A stretch of DNA of 64,000 nt from Chitinophagaceae bacterium. Lineage in GTDB: Bacteria > Bacteroidota > Bacteroidia > Chitinophagales > UBA10324. The translations under genes were made by a program, and so were the position numbers. Positions 28,491 through 37,740 of the stretch are shown here, piece after piece; positions within the stretch are counted from its first letter, which is position 1, and each line of letters starts with the position of its first letter. The stretch is taken from contig JADKFU010000001.1 of assembly GCA_016717285.1 (NCBI GenBank), positions 558,001-622,000 on the forward strand. Reading direction: 5' to 3'. Below the pieces are notes generated by a model, which did not search any database, had not been told where the DNA came from, and worked only from the letters and a program-made list of their open reading frames with translations.

Positions 28491-28629
28491 GGAATGGTGC
28501 AAGATACTACAACACTACACACATCGGAAACAGATTCAGGTAAAGGAGTAATGTTTTGATCATGGCAAAATATTTCTAAAACGGAATGGCTGGAAATTCT
28601 ACCATAATGTCGGAATAAAAATGCATGAA

Positions 28630-28642
28630 GCCCCGGAGGGGC
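28630..28642. repeat. REP-like hairpin GCCCC-GGA-GGGGC
   Basis: A perfect 5-bp GC stem with a GGA loop, embedded in ATGAAGCCCCGGAGGGGC followed by GACATTAT. The core GC content is far above the surrounding 35-40 percent. It resembles the dispersed palindromic element seen in intergenic regions of many Bacteroidota. One copy only in this window. Confidence 0.5.
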
Positions 28643-28743
28643 GACATTATATTCAAAGATGTGCATGGTAAGGATTTGATGTTACCTGCAAAAAAATCTG
28701 GCAAACATTAATGTTAAAAAAATGTTTTCATCAGATAAAAAAA

Positions 28744-29787
28744 TCACCTAGAAACTCCGTTTTTCTTTTCCAGGTATGCATCCAGTACAGGATTTACTTT
28801 TTTGAACCACAGCGGAGGAAACATGGCCCAATAGAACGAACCAAAATAACCCGCAGGTAACACCGGGCTATCATCGTAATTAATTAGTTTGTAGTAAGGT
28901 TTTGAAGCGGTGATGTGGTGATCTGAATGACGGGACAGTTCGATCAATGCAAACCTGCTGATAGGTAAATCGCACTGCCAGCTATGCGTCGCATTTACTT
29001 TTTCTCTTTCTGAACGCTGTAGCCCGTAATGTTCAATATAGTTGACATATTCCAACAGGAAAAAAGCAATTACACTTTGATGCAGGTAAGCAAGCAATGC
29101 AATGTTGCCTGCGAGGTAGAAAATGATTATGCAAAGCATGATTTGTATCACCACCAATTGAACTACAAGATTTCTTATTCCACCACCGTGTTGATTTATT
29201 TTTCGCAGCCGGTCTGCTTCCAATTGAAACGCGCTCCGGAATTGTGCAGGCACTGTACGTGCAAAGAAATGATAAAATGATTCACCATAGAGTGCTGTTG
29301 CAGAATCACGTGGCGTGCCGATAAAGCGATGATGTCCTCTGATGTGTTCGATGTAAAAGTGACTGTAGTTCACCAGCAATAAATTCCAGATGCCGCCGAT
29401 TCGGGCATACCATTGTTTGCGGTGGATGAGTTCGTGTGCGCTGTTGATTCCTTCAATGCCGCCACTGATGCCGGTGGAAACGGAAGCGATCCAGATGAAC
29501 TTGCCAACCAGTATTCCAGCGTAAATACCATAAAGCAATGTGAAAATGGTGAGGGTGTGAAAGAGAACATGGAGCGAGAGTACAACGTTAGGAACAGTTC
29601 CATCATCAACGTCATTCACTTTTTTGTTTTCTTTCGTCAGGTATTCAATACCAATCAATAGCAACATGGTATAGATGATATTCGAGATCGACCACCATCC
29701 GCCAAGAAGATTGCCGGCGATAACAAAAGCGCCGGGCGTGAGACTTAGGAAATAACGAAGCGAGTTTTGTGCAGAATGAATTTTCAT
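28744..29787 (-). CDS. AlkB-type membrane di-iron alkane monooxygenase
   Basis: A 347-residue integral membrane protein of the fatty acid desaturase/alkane hydroxylase superfamily. All four diagnostic motifs of alkane 1-monooxygenase are present: HELIH (118-122), EHIRGHHR (147-154), NYIEHYG (249-255, the motif that separates AlkB from desaturases) and HSDHH (287-291). These histidines bind the di-iron centre that hydroxylates the end carbon of alkanes or similar chains. Length is shorter than Pseudomonas AlkB (about 400) but normal for Bacteroidota. Six membrane segments are expected. The partner rubredoxin and its reductase are not in the window. The gene appears to stand alone. Confidence 0.9.
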   Translation of the reverse strand: MKIHSAQNSLRYFLSLTPGAFVIAGNLLGGWWSISNIIYTMLLLIGIEYLTKENKKVNDVDDGTVPNVVLSLHVLFHTLTIFTLLYGIYAGILVGKFIWIASVSTGISGGIEGINSAHELIHRKQWYARIGGIWNLLLVNYSHFYIEHIRGHHRFIGTPRDSATALYGESFYHFFARTVPAQFRSAFQLEADRLRKINQHGGGIRNLVVQLVVIQIMLCIIIFYLAGNIALLAYLHQSVIAFFLLEYVNYIEHYGLQRSEREKVNATHSWQCDLPISRFALIELSRHSDHHITASKPYYKLINYDDSPVLPAGYFGSFYWAMFPPLWFKKVNPVLDAYLEKKNGVSR

Positions 29788-29992
29788 CAGAATCCAAAGC
29801 TAATGATTAAGTCAGTTTACGCAAAGCGATCGGTGAGTTTTGATTGAATGAGATGGCTATGGATTGGGTGCCAACAATACCTATCAACGCCACATTATTT
29901 TCCGACCAAATAATTTTGCTGGCAACAATGAAAATTATTTAATGTTTCTAAAAACAGTTTTTTGAAATTATATTTACACGAAACAGTGCCAC

Positions 29993-30739
29993 ATGAAAAA
30001 AGAAATACTTTACCTCTTCATATTCCTGCTTTCCTTTTCAGCAGCATTTTCGCAGCCCTGCATACCGGGCTGGACACAGCCGGGATCAGGAATTTATCCG
30101 GATACGATTGTGAATATGCCTGCTGGTCCGGCCAATGTGCCGTATGATTTTACGGTACAATTTAAAGTGCCGTTGAAAGATTCATCGATCATCACTACAG
30201 GCATTGATGTGTACCAGGTTAAATTGACCGGCATAACGGGATTAGAAAATATCCCTTCCTCTGTTGCCTTTCATTATAATTGTAATCCTTCAACTTGTGC
30301 TTTCAAGGGAGACTCTGTAGGCTGTGTCCGAATTCAGGGGACACCAACCACAGAAGGAGTTTACCCTTTAACCATTAATGCATTGGTGTATTTCACCCCG
30401 GTAGCGTCAATACCCGTAGATTTTACCGGATATCAGATAACAATCAGCAATACCATCGGAATTCCCGGTTTGCAAACAAGCCGTTTTGATGTTGGTCAGA
30501 ATCAACCTAATCCTGCGACTTCTAAAACACAGATTTTTGTTAACATGATGCATGGTGGACCTATCGATATAAAGGTGTCTAACGTGATCGGAAACGAAGT
30601 GTATAAAACTTCTATCACCGGTCATGCAGGAGTTAATACTGTTTCACTCGATGTTTCAAAATATAAAGCCGGAGTATATTTTTATTCGATCAGCGACGAA
30701 AAAAATTCAATAACAAAAAGAATGGTGATTGACAAGTAA
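29993..30739 (+). CDS. Small secreted protein with T9SS type A sorting domain
   Basis: A 248-residue secreted protein: signal peptide (MKKEILYLFIFLLSFSAAFS), a single Ig-like N-terminal domain at about 25-155 with six cysteines (CIPGWTQPGSGIYPDTIVN; FHYNCNPSTCAF) and a motif typical of 'putative Ig' folds (GCVRIQGTPTTEGVYPLTIN), and a type A sorting domain at about 165-248 (NQPNPATSKTQIFVNM ... KAGVYFYSISDE). It is a compact cargo protein; the Ig-like domain probably binds a partner. Function unknown. A TATATTTA element 18 bases before the ATG is one base off the phylum -7 consensus. Confidence 0.75.
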   Translation: MKKEILYLFIFLLSFSAAFSQPCIPGWTQPGSGIYPDTIVNMPAGPANVPYDFTVQFKVPLKDSSIITTGIDVYQVKLTGITGLENIPSSVAFHYNCNPSTCAFKGDSVGCVRIQGTPTTEGVYPLTINALVYFTPVASIPVDFTGYQITISNTIGIPGLQTSRFDVGQNQPNPATSKTQIFVNMMHGGPIDIKVSNVIGNEVYKTSITGHAGVNTVSLDVSKYKAGVYFYSISDEKNSITKRMVIDK

Positions 30740-30865
30740 TAGAAACTGATTAAACGTAGTTGTTTAATTTGTCAGAGCCCGCACAAGCATTCATTTATTT
30801 TCATCGACGGTTTGTAACCGGATCTTTTTAGAAAACATACCATCCCAACTTTATTTTCCGGCTGT

Positions 30866-32170
30866 ATGCAACCTGAAAAAATAATTATCATCGGTGCAGG
30901 CGCAGCAGGTTTAATGTGTGCGCGTATTCTTTCTAAAGCGGGAAAAGAGGTGCTGGTATTGGAAGCACGTGACCGAACAGGAGGCCGCATTCATACATTT
31001 ACTAACGATTTCTTTACTATGCCTGTGGAATCAGGAGCTGAATTTATTCATGGCTCATTGCCTGTAACCATAAATTTATTAAAGGAAGCAGACATCAGGT
31101 TTGAACCCATGAAAGGCTCCACATGGCAGGTAAGAGATGGAGCACTGCAACCCGAAACATCCTTTTTTGCAGATTGGGAATTGCTGGAGAAAAGTCTGCG
31201 TGAATTGAAAGAAGACCTGACGATTGCGGATTTTATGGCCACTTTTTTCAGTGATGAAAAACATGCGGCGCTTCGAGCTTCTATCAAAGGTTTTGCCGAA
31301 GGATACGATGCTGCCGATACATTGAAAGCAAGCACCTTTGCCTTACGTGATGAATGGTTGAGTGAAGAGGAGGGAACCAATTTTCGTGTTAAGAGTGGTT
31401 ACGGTAAAATGATTGATTTCCTGGAACGCGAATGTGTTAACGGAGGAGCTGTAATAGAATTGAATACCATTGTAACGAAAGTGAAATGGGAACGCAATGC
31501 TGTAACGATAAACTGCAGCAACGAAAAGCAATTCACCGGGAATAAAATAATTATTACTGTTCCGTTAGGAATTTTACAGCAAACGGCTGCGTCTGAAAAC
31601 GCTATTGCTTTTATTCCTGCCATTCCGGAAAAAGCCGCTGCAATTGAAAAAATGGGATTTGGTTCAGTAATAAAAGTGTTGATAGAATTTAAATCACCAT
31701 TCTGGAAAAGTGCAGGTATTAAAAAACAATTTTCCGAAGCATCAGATTTGAGCTTCCTTATTTCCGATGCATCCATTCCAACCTGGTGGACACAATATCC
31801 GGAAGAAAATGCATTGCTTACCGGCTGGCTGGCCGGACCTTCAGCAGAAAAATGGAAAAATAAAAATGATCAATTGATCCTGGAAGATGCACTCACTTCT
31901 CTTGCTTCCATTTTTAAATGGGATGTAACGGACTTGAAGGAAAACATAAGCGCCTGGCATGTTGCCAACTGGACAAATGATCCATTCACACATGGCGCTT
32001 ATGCCTATGCCACATTAGATAGCGTGCAATCAGTTACCATTCTTGAACAACCAGTAGAGGATACCTTATTCTTTGCCGGAGAAGCAATCTATTCCGGACC
32101 TGCTATGGGAACAGTTGAAGCTGCTTTAGCAAGTGCGGTGAAGGTGACGGGAATTGTGATTGGTGAATAG
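30866..32170 (+). CDS. FAD-dependent amine oxidase family protein
   Basis: A 434-residue cytosolic flavoenzyme of the monoamine/polyamine oxidase family. The dinucleotide-binding motif IIIGAGAAGLMCARILSKAG starts at residue 7 and the second flavin motif, ARDRTGGRIHTF, follows. The family C-terminus is present as LFFAGEAIYSGPAMGTVEAA, where the last glycine-rich turn closes the FAD site. Length is normal. Such enzymes oxidise primary or secondary amines, or related C-N or C-C bonds; the substrate cannot be told from sequence. It is preceded by a 126-base gap holding a weak ATTAAAC/GTTTAAT hairpin. A stretch of low-complexity repeats follows its stop. Confidence 0.88.
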   Translation: MQPEKIIIIGAGAAGLMCARILSKAGKEVLVLEARDRTGGRIHTFTNDFFTMPVESGAEFIHGSLPVTINLLKEADIRFEPMKGSTWQVRDGALQPETSFFADWELLEKSLRELKEDLTIADFMATFFSDEKHAALRASIKGFAEGYDAADTLKASTFALRDEWLSEEEGTNFRVKSGYGKMIDFLERECVNGGAVIELNTIVTKVKWERNAVTINCSNEKQFTGNKIIITVPLGILQQTAASENAIAFIPAIPEKAAAIEKMGFGSVIKVLIEFKSPFWKSAGIKKQFSEASDLSFLISDASIPTWWTQYPEENALLTGWLAGPSAEKWKNKNDQLILEDALTSLASIFKWDVTDLKENISAWHVANWTNDPFTHGAYAYATLDSVQSVTILEQPVEDTLFFAGEAIYSGPAMGTVEAALASAVKVTGIVIGE

Positions 32171-32340
32171 TGAATAGTGAATTGTGAATAGTCATTAGTC
32201 ATTAGTCATTGGTCAATGTTAGTATTGAGTTGACAACAGACAACAGACAACACACAACAGACAACACACAACCCAACATTAGTCATTTAACTCAATCGGC
32301 ACATCAGCACATCAAATTCATCGGCACATCAAACCATCAT
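32163..32340. repeat. Cluster of intergenic low-complexity repeats (three types)
   Basis: Three kinds of short degenerate tandem repeat lie side by side between the amine oxidase and the type B adhesin: GTGAATAGTGAATTGTG with TAGTCATTAGTCATTGGTC (about 32163-32215), ACAACAGACAACACACAAC (about 32230-32273) and CGGCACATCAGCACATCA (about 32297-32332). The last type recurs at about 46900. Spacing is too short and irregular for CRISPR. They look like slippage-grown intergenic sequence. Confidence 0.7.
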
Positions 32341-34706
32341 CTCACCAACGTTAAATTCCCTTTCCTCACTTCCTGTTTCCCGTTTTCAAATTGCAGACTG
32401 ATCGAATAAACATACACACCGATTTCTGCAGGAAGGTCCTGATATGTACCGTTCCATCCATCAGCAGGAGATGTACCGTGAAAAATTAAATTTCCCCATC
32501 GATTGAAAATTTTCATGTCCATTCCAACCAGGTTGGTATTGGTTGGAAGAAACAAATCATTTAAACCGTCACCATTTGGCGTAAAGGCCGTTGGTATAAA
32601 ACCTATTGTTGATGGAATGACTGTGAGGAATGATTTGGAAATCGTATCACTGCAATTTCCGGGTCCGGTTACAATAAGCGTAACAGCATAATCACCGGGA
32701 GCTATGTAACGATGCAAGGGATCTTCTTCATCACTAAAAACTTCATCAGCAAAATCCCAAAAGAAATCTGTTGCACCAATGCTTTGATTCAAAAACTGAA
32801 ACTCCGCATTTATCAATTCAACAGGTTGGTAGAATGCAGGATTCACCGTAAAATCGGCAACGGGATCAGCATACACCTGTATTAACTCAGGCAGCACTAA
32901 CGTTGATGTGCAACCGGCTTCGTTACTCACCGTTTCAGTAATGCTCCAGGTTCCGGGATGAAAAACATGTTCTGGATTTTGAACGGCCGCGCTTCCACCA
33001 TCACCAAATAACCAACTCCATTCTGTTCCGTTTAGACTCTGATCCGTAAAACTTACCAATAGTGGATCGCAACCTTCCAATAAAGAAGGAAAGAATGCTA
33101 CGTCCGGAGAAGGAACAACGTTGATTGTAATAGAATCGATGGCTGTGCAATTTCCAAGAACGCCGGTCAGCATATATTCGGTGGTATCAGATGGCGAAAC
33201 ACTCACCATACTGCCTGTAATTGCACCTGGCGTCCAGATATATTGCGTTGCAGTTCCCGATGCAATTAATGTCGCCTGAGTACCATTACAAATAATCGTA
33301 TCTGTGGAAGTGACTGCTACAACCGGATTCGGTGCAACAGTTACTGTAACAGTTCCTTCACCGCTGCAACCATTCACATCCGTTCCTGAAATAGTATAAG
33401 TAGTGCTTCCATTAGGGCTCACGGTAATGGGTGAAATTGTTTGTCCACCCGGATTCCAGTTAAAAAGACTCAGGCCGGAAACAGAAAGTTGCGTGCTGCT
33501 TCCTTCGCAGATACTTGACGGATCAGCCACTGCGATTACAGATGGAGCATTATAAACCGTAACAACTGAAGTAGCTGTGGAACTGCAACCATTGGCATCG
33601 AAACCTGTAACAGTATAAATAGTAGTTGTGGTTGGACTGGCAAATGGATTGGAAACAGCAGGATCATTTAAATCTGTAGCAGGCGACCAACTGTAACTCA
33701 CTCCTCCGTTTGCAGTGAGCAAAACAGAATCACTTTTGCAAATAGCAGTGGAAGCCGGAGCGCAGTTAATAATTGGTAAAGTATTAACAGTAACTGTAAC
33801 GGTTCCTTGTCCGTTACAACCATTGGAACCACTACCGGTAACAGTGTAAATTGTTGTTACAAGTGGTGAAACAATAATAGGCGAAATAGTTTGACCACCC
33901 GGATACCAGGTAAATGAGTTCAATCCTGAAACAGATAGGTCACTGGATGCTCCCTGGCAAATGGTGGATGGGTTTGCCGCAGCTACAACCAAAGGACTTG
34001 GCTTGACTGCAACTTCAACGGTAGCAGAATTGCTGCAACCATTTGCATCAATACCTGTAACCGTATAAACAGTTGTATCCGCAGGATTGGCAACAGGATT
34101 GAAGATGGCTGTATTGCTTAATCCTGTTGACGGTGACCATGAATAAGCAGAAGCTCCTGAAGCTTGCAATACAATGTTTCCTCCCGTACAGATGCTTGCC
34201 GGATTTGGATTTACAATGATAACCGGTAATGGATTTACGGTAACGGTAACCGTATCTTGTCGCGTGCATCCGTTAGCATCATTTCCTGAAACAATATAAT
34301 CTGTAGTAACCACAGGACTTACAATAGCAGGTGAAGTAGTCTGTCCGCCCGGAGACCACGAAAAAGCGGAAAGCCCCGCGACTGTCAATTGTGTGGAGGC
34401 ACCTTCACAAATCACAGGTGGATTTGCCAGCGTGTTAAGTGGAATTACAGGCATCAACAAAACAGAAACAGTATCATAAGTTATGCATCCATTGATGTCG
34501 GTGATTTTACAAACGTAAATACCTGAATCAAGATTGGTGGCATTGGCTGTCGTTTGAACGGGCGTAGTGTTCCAGGAATAAGTATAAGGCGCAGAAGTTC
34601 CGCCTGTAAATAAATTGATGCTTCCATTGTTTGCGCCGGGACAGGTTTCATTGTTCACAAAGGAAAAGATATTCTGAGAAAACGGAACTCCCGATAGTGC
34701 AAGCAA
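32337..34706 (-). CDS. Adhesin-like Ig/PKD-repeat protein, T9SS type B: C-terminal part of a frameshifted gene
   Basis: A 789-residue frame forming most of one large secreted protein whose first part is the frame at 34655-35365. It holds six or more Ig-like repeats of about 90-100 residues (CEGASTQLTVAGLSAFSWSP; CTGGNIVLQASGASAYSWSP; VTVTVNPLP), a PKD-type segment (EWSWLFGDGGSAAVQNPEHV; FFWDFADEVF), and a gliding-motility-associated C-terminal domain (IPTAFTPNGDGLNDLFL; MDMKIFNRWGNLIFHG; GVYVYSISLQ), the type B sorting signal. Its apparent start is only a TTG just past the break. Inserting one base at the A5 run 34705-34709 joins both frames into about 1009 residues. This is probably a surface adhesin. 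Confidence 0.8.
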   Translation of the reverse strand: MLALSGVPFSQNIFSFVNNETCPGANNGSINLFTGGTSAPYTYSWNTTPVQTTANATNLDSGIYVCKITDINGCITYDTVSVLLMPVIPLNTLANPPVICEGASTQLTVAGLSAFSWSPGGQTTSPAIVSPVVTTDYIVSGNDANGCTRQDTVTVTVNPLPVIIVNPNPASICTGGNIVLQASGASAYSWSPSTGLSNTAIFNPVANPADTTVYTVTGIDANGCSNSATVEVAVKPSPLVVAAANPSTICQGASSDLSVSGLNSFTWYPGGQTISPIIVSPLVTTIYTVTGSGSNGCNGQGTVTVTVNTLPIINCAPASTAICKSDSVLLTANGGVSYSWSPATDLNDPAVSNPFASPTTTTIYTVTGFDANGCSSTATSVVTVYNAPSVIAVADPSSICEGSSTQLSVSGLSLFNWNPGGQTISPITVSPNGSTTYTISGTDVNGCSGEGTVTVTVAPNPVVAVTSTDTIICNGTQATLIASGTATQYIWTPGAITGSMVSVSPSDTTEYMLTGVLGNCTAIDSITINVVPSPDVAFFPSLLEGCDPLLVSFTDQSLNGTEWSWLFGDGGSAAVQNPEHVFHPGTWSITETVSNEAGCTSTLVLPELIQVYADPVADFTVNPAFYQPVELINAEFQFLNQSIGATDFFWDFADEVFSDEEDPLHRYIAPGDYAVTLIVTGPGNCSDTISKSFLTVIPSTIGFIPTAFTPNGDGLNDLFLPTNTNLVGMDMKIFNRWGNLIFHGTSPADGWNGTYQDLPAEIGVYVYSISLQFENGKQEVRKGNLTLVR

Positions 34707-35365
34707 AAAGCATTTGTAAATGCAGTAGTGCCATTCAGATTCTTTATGGTGATGGTCTGAAGGTTTTTTTGCTGATCATCGCACGATAAGGAAATATCAA
34801 TTGGATAAAATCGTGGGTTCGAAGGCAAGCCATCAACATTGTAGGGACCGGTTGCTGTGCGGACACAACGACTGAAGCAACAATACACTGCATTCAATCC
34901 ATTAAACCAATCCGACAAAGTGAAGTTGCCGTAATTGGTGGTAGTGCCATCGGTAAAGGTCAGCTTGATGTTGAGGGTGCTGTTTCCTTCAGCGGAAAAG
35001 CCCATCAGACTTATTTTTGAATAAGAACTTGTTGTAAAAAGAGTAATGCTTTGAGTCAATCCAACATCTACATAAAGTGCATTCTGCGAACTGAAAGATG
35101 CCATCTGGTAAGTTCTCGTTCCGCTGACTATCGTTCCGCTGTTTACAATTCCGGCTGGTAAACCGGCTGCTGCTGCAAATCCCTGCGAGTACATTACATG
35201 AGCGGTGAGATCGGTTGACATGGAAGTGGTAGAAAGCGAGTTGGGAGCAGTTTCGGCAATTAAATCACTATTGAAACCTGTAATGGTAACCGGTGAATAA
35301 GTTTGTGCAACAACTGCCACCGTTGTCAATAATTGAAAAATGAATAGAAAGGAAAAACGAATCAT
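34655..35365 (-). CDS. N-terminal part of the frameshifted T9SS type B protein
   Basis: A 236-residue frame with a signal peptide (MIRFSFLFIFQLLTTVAVVA) and a beta-rich N-terminal domain (about 25-205) that contains FTDGTTTNYGNFTLSDWF and the cysteine-bearing YCCFSRCVRT; I cannot name the domain. The frame reads sensibly to GTTAFTNAF and then switches to a basic, cysteine-bearing tail (CLHYREFRFLRISFPL) unlike an exported protein. The next frame at that point reads LLALSGVPFSQNIFSF and continues into the Ig-repeat protein. Loss of one T in the coding strand T5 run (A5 at 34705-34709 on the plus strand) explains the break. See the partner entry for the rest. Confidence 0.7.
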   Translation of the reverse strand: MIRFSFLFIFQLLTTVAVVAQTYSPVTITGFNSDLIAETAPNSLSTTSMSTDLTAHVMYSQGFAAAAGLPAGIVNSGTIVSGTRTYQMASFSSQNALYVDVGLTQSITLFTTSSYSKISLMGFSAEGNSTLNIKLTFTDGTTTNYGNFTLSDWFNGLNAVYCCFSRCVRTATGPYNVDGLPSNPRFYPIDISLSCDDQQKNLQTITIKNLNGTTAFTNAFCLHYREFRFLRISFPL

Positions 35366-35744
35366 GCAGGGGCAGAATGGAAGGGGTAAAAATAGCAGAT
35401 TTTGTGACTTGAAATGTAGATGGATTTAGCGTCAGACATTACTGAGGATCTGCTTTCACTTAAAAATTAACCATTGAAAATATAACGCTCAATAAAATTT
35501 TTAAATTGACTTCAAGAAATAAAAAGGGGTTGTAAAAATTGAATCTTTGTTTTGCAAAAGACGTAAACTGGAATAATTAAAACTTAACATTCTTGAACGA
35601 TAACAAAATGTAAGTTGGAAAATAATTTCGCCCTGATCTGACGCAAGCTGACATTGGTCGATTAAGTTATTTTTGTTTCGAATAAATATATGATTTGCGC
35701 TAATTGACTTGAACTTGTTTTTCAAAACACTTCAATCTTTACAA
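35366..35744. other. Divergent intergenic region
   Basis: About 380 bases between the divergent type B adhesin gene (-) and the GH43-like gene (+). It is AT-rich and must hold promoters for both. I found no exact TAnnTTTG box close to either start and no coding frame or RNA gene. Confidence 0.5.
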
Positions 35745-37547
35745 ATGAAAAGGATGAAACACGCATTTTTTTTTCATGGTAATAACAAGAAATCGTTCAG
35801 GCAATTTTTTGCTGTTGTTATTATTCTTTTGATAATCATTGATAATGTTTTGGCTCAGACTTCCGGCATTATTACATACTGTAATCCAATGGACATCAAT
35901 TATCAATACAACTTCGAACAACTCAACAGCAAAATATCATATCGTTCAGGAGCTGATCCGGTGATCGTGAATCACAATGGCGGGTATTATTTATTTGTTA
36001 CTATTTCGGGTGGCTACTGGCATTCCAACGATCTCTTGCATTGGAATTATATTACACCCACCAAATGGCCGATGGAAGATATTTGTGCTCCTGCAGCTCT
36101 TTCAGTTCGTGATACCCTTTATCTATTTCAATCAACATTTGAACAGCGTCCCATATTTTTTACCACCACTCCTGAAAACGGAAGATTATATTTCTACAAC
36201 AGGTGGCTGCCACAGTTGCCGAAAGAAGTTGGTCCATGGGATCCTGCAATATTTTACGATGAAGCAAAGGACAAGTGGTATATGTATTGGGGTTCATCCA
36301 ATGTTTATCCCATTTACGGTGCAGAACTGGATAAAAACAAACAACTTACTTACAAGTCGGATTACAAAGGTCTGATCAGCTTACATCCTGATCAGCATGG
36401 TTGGGAACGTTTCGGAAGGAATCACCGCGATACGATCAAGCCATATATTGAAGGTGCATGGATGACAAAATACCACGATAAATATTTTCTTCAGTATGGA
36501 GCGCCCGGCACTGAGTTTAATGTGTATGCAAACGGTACATACGTGTCTGATAATCCGTTGGGCCCATTTGAGTATGCTCCTTACAATCCTGTTTCTTATA
36601 AGCCCGGCGGGTTTATGACCGGTGCAGGCCATGGCAATACTTTTCAGGATACGTATGGAAATTACTGGAATACCGGAACGCCGTGGATTGCCATCAACTG
36701 GAATTTTGAACGTCGAATCTCTATGTTTCCGGCAGGCTTTGATGAAGATGATCAAATGTATTCCAACACGCGGTTCGGTGATTTTCCACAGTATTTACCT
36801 ACCGGGAAATGGAATGACCGTAACGACTTGTTTACAGGTTGGATGTTGTTATCGTATCAAAAACCATGTAGGGCATCTTCAGTGATGGATACATTCGTTG
36901 CAAATAAAACAACCGATGAAGATCCACGCACTTTTTGGGTTGCGGACAATAATAGCGCAGGTGAGTGGATTACAATTGATTTGCTGCAACCCTGTGAAGT
37001 AAGGGCAGTACAGGTAAATTTTGTAGATTATAAATCGGATATTTTTTACAGTGATTCCACAGTATATACGCAATTCAGATTGTATGCATCAATGGACGGA
37101 AAGCAATGGAATAAAATTGCTGACCTCACCAATGAAAAACGTGATCGCCCAAATGCCTACATTGAATTGACGAAGCCTGAACAGGCACGCTATATAAAGT
37201 ATGATCATGTTTATGTTGCTGCTCCCAATCTTGCCATCAGCGACATAAGGGTTTTTGGAAAAGGAAAAGGAAATCTTCCTGCTATACCGGCTAAACCTGA
37301 AGTTGTCCGTGATTCGGATGCGCGAAATGCCATGATAAAATGGAATGGTGTAAAAGGAGCAGTCGGCTATAATATTTTGTGGGGAATAGCGAAAGATAAA
37401 CTGTATCAGACCTACCAGGTATTTCAAGATGATGGAAACAGTCTTGAACTACGCGCGCTCAACGTTGGTCAGTCTTATTATTTTGCTATCGAAGTATTTA
37501 ATGAAGTGGGCGTATCCGGCCAAAGCCCTGTCGTTTTTATTAAGTAG
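35745..37547 (+). CDS. GH43-like secreted glycosidase with F5/8-type C and Fn3 domains
   Basis: A 600-residue protein with an N-terminal membrane-type signal (FFAVVIILLIIIDNVLAQ, about 21-38) and a five-bladed propeller like glycoside hydrolase families 43/117. The expected acidic positions are a first-blade aspartate in SGADPVIV (Asp71), GPWDPAIFYDEAKDKWYMYW, and a glutamate in IEGAWMTKYHDKYFLQYG. These families cleave arabinosides, xylosides or related glycans; the substrate is unknown. A discoidin-type (F5/8 C) binding domain follows at about 380-500 (EDPRTFWVADNNSAGEWITI), then Fn3 at about 510-600. Unlike its neighbours it has no T9SS tail. ATG 35745 is preferred over a TTG at 35709. Confidence 0.8.
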   Translation: MKRMKHAFFFHGNNKKSFRQFFAVVIILLIIIDNVLAQTSGIITYCNPMDINYQYNFEQLNSKISYRSGADPVIVNHNGGYYLFVTISGGYWHSNDLLHWNYITPTKWPMEDICAPAALSVRDTLYLFQSTFEQRPIFFTTTPENGRLYFYNRWLPQLPKEVGPWDPAIFYDEAKDKWYMYWGSSNVYPIYGAELDKNKQLTYKSDYKGLISLHPDQHGWERFGRNHRDTIKPYIEGAWMTKYHDKYFLQYGAPGTEFNVYANGTYVSDNPLGPFEYAPYNPVSYKPGGFMTGAGHGNTFQDTYGNYWNTGTPWIAINWNFERRISMFPAGFDEDDQMYSNTRFGDFPQYLPTGKWNDRNDLFTGWMLLSYQKPCRASSVMDTFVANKTTDEDPRTFWVADNNSAGEWITIDLLQPCEVRAVQVNFVDYKSDIFYSDSTVYTQFRLYASMDGKQWNKIADLTNEKRDRPNAYIELTKPEQARYIKYDHVYVAAPNLAISDIRVFGKGKGNLPAIPAKPEVVRDSDARNAMIKWNGVKGAVGYNILWGIAKDKLYQTYQVFQDDGNSLELRALNVGQSYYFAIEVFNEVGVSGQSPVVFIK

Positions 37548-37690
37548 TAACTCTCATCGCAATCAAAGAACATTTAGTTTTCCCTGAATGCAATTTTTAA
37601 TATTCAGTTTACTAAGTATGTTAAAGTGATTAGAAATACCCATCAAATCATTTGATTCTTCACTGTTGAAATCAATTTGAAAGGAATTTA

Positions 37691-37718
37691 TTGTCCTTCC
37701 CAATATCAATTATATTTG
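37691..37718 (+). promoter_or_regulatory. Promoter of the third ASST-like gene
   Basis: TTG at 37691-37693 and TATATTTG at 37711-37718 are separated by 17 bases and match the Bacteroidota -33/-7 consensus (TTG, TAnnTTTG). The -7 box lies 22 bases before the ATG, giving a very short leader. Confidence 0.6.
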
Positions 37719-37740
37719 CGCTTCCCCAAAAAAAATTCCC

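Noticed and set aside
32220..32335. Possible CRISPR array from regularly spaced ACAACAGACAAC and GGCACATCA units
   Set aside because: Repeat units are under 13 bases, imperfect and without unique spacers, and there are no cas genes. They are low-complexity tandem repeats.
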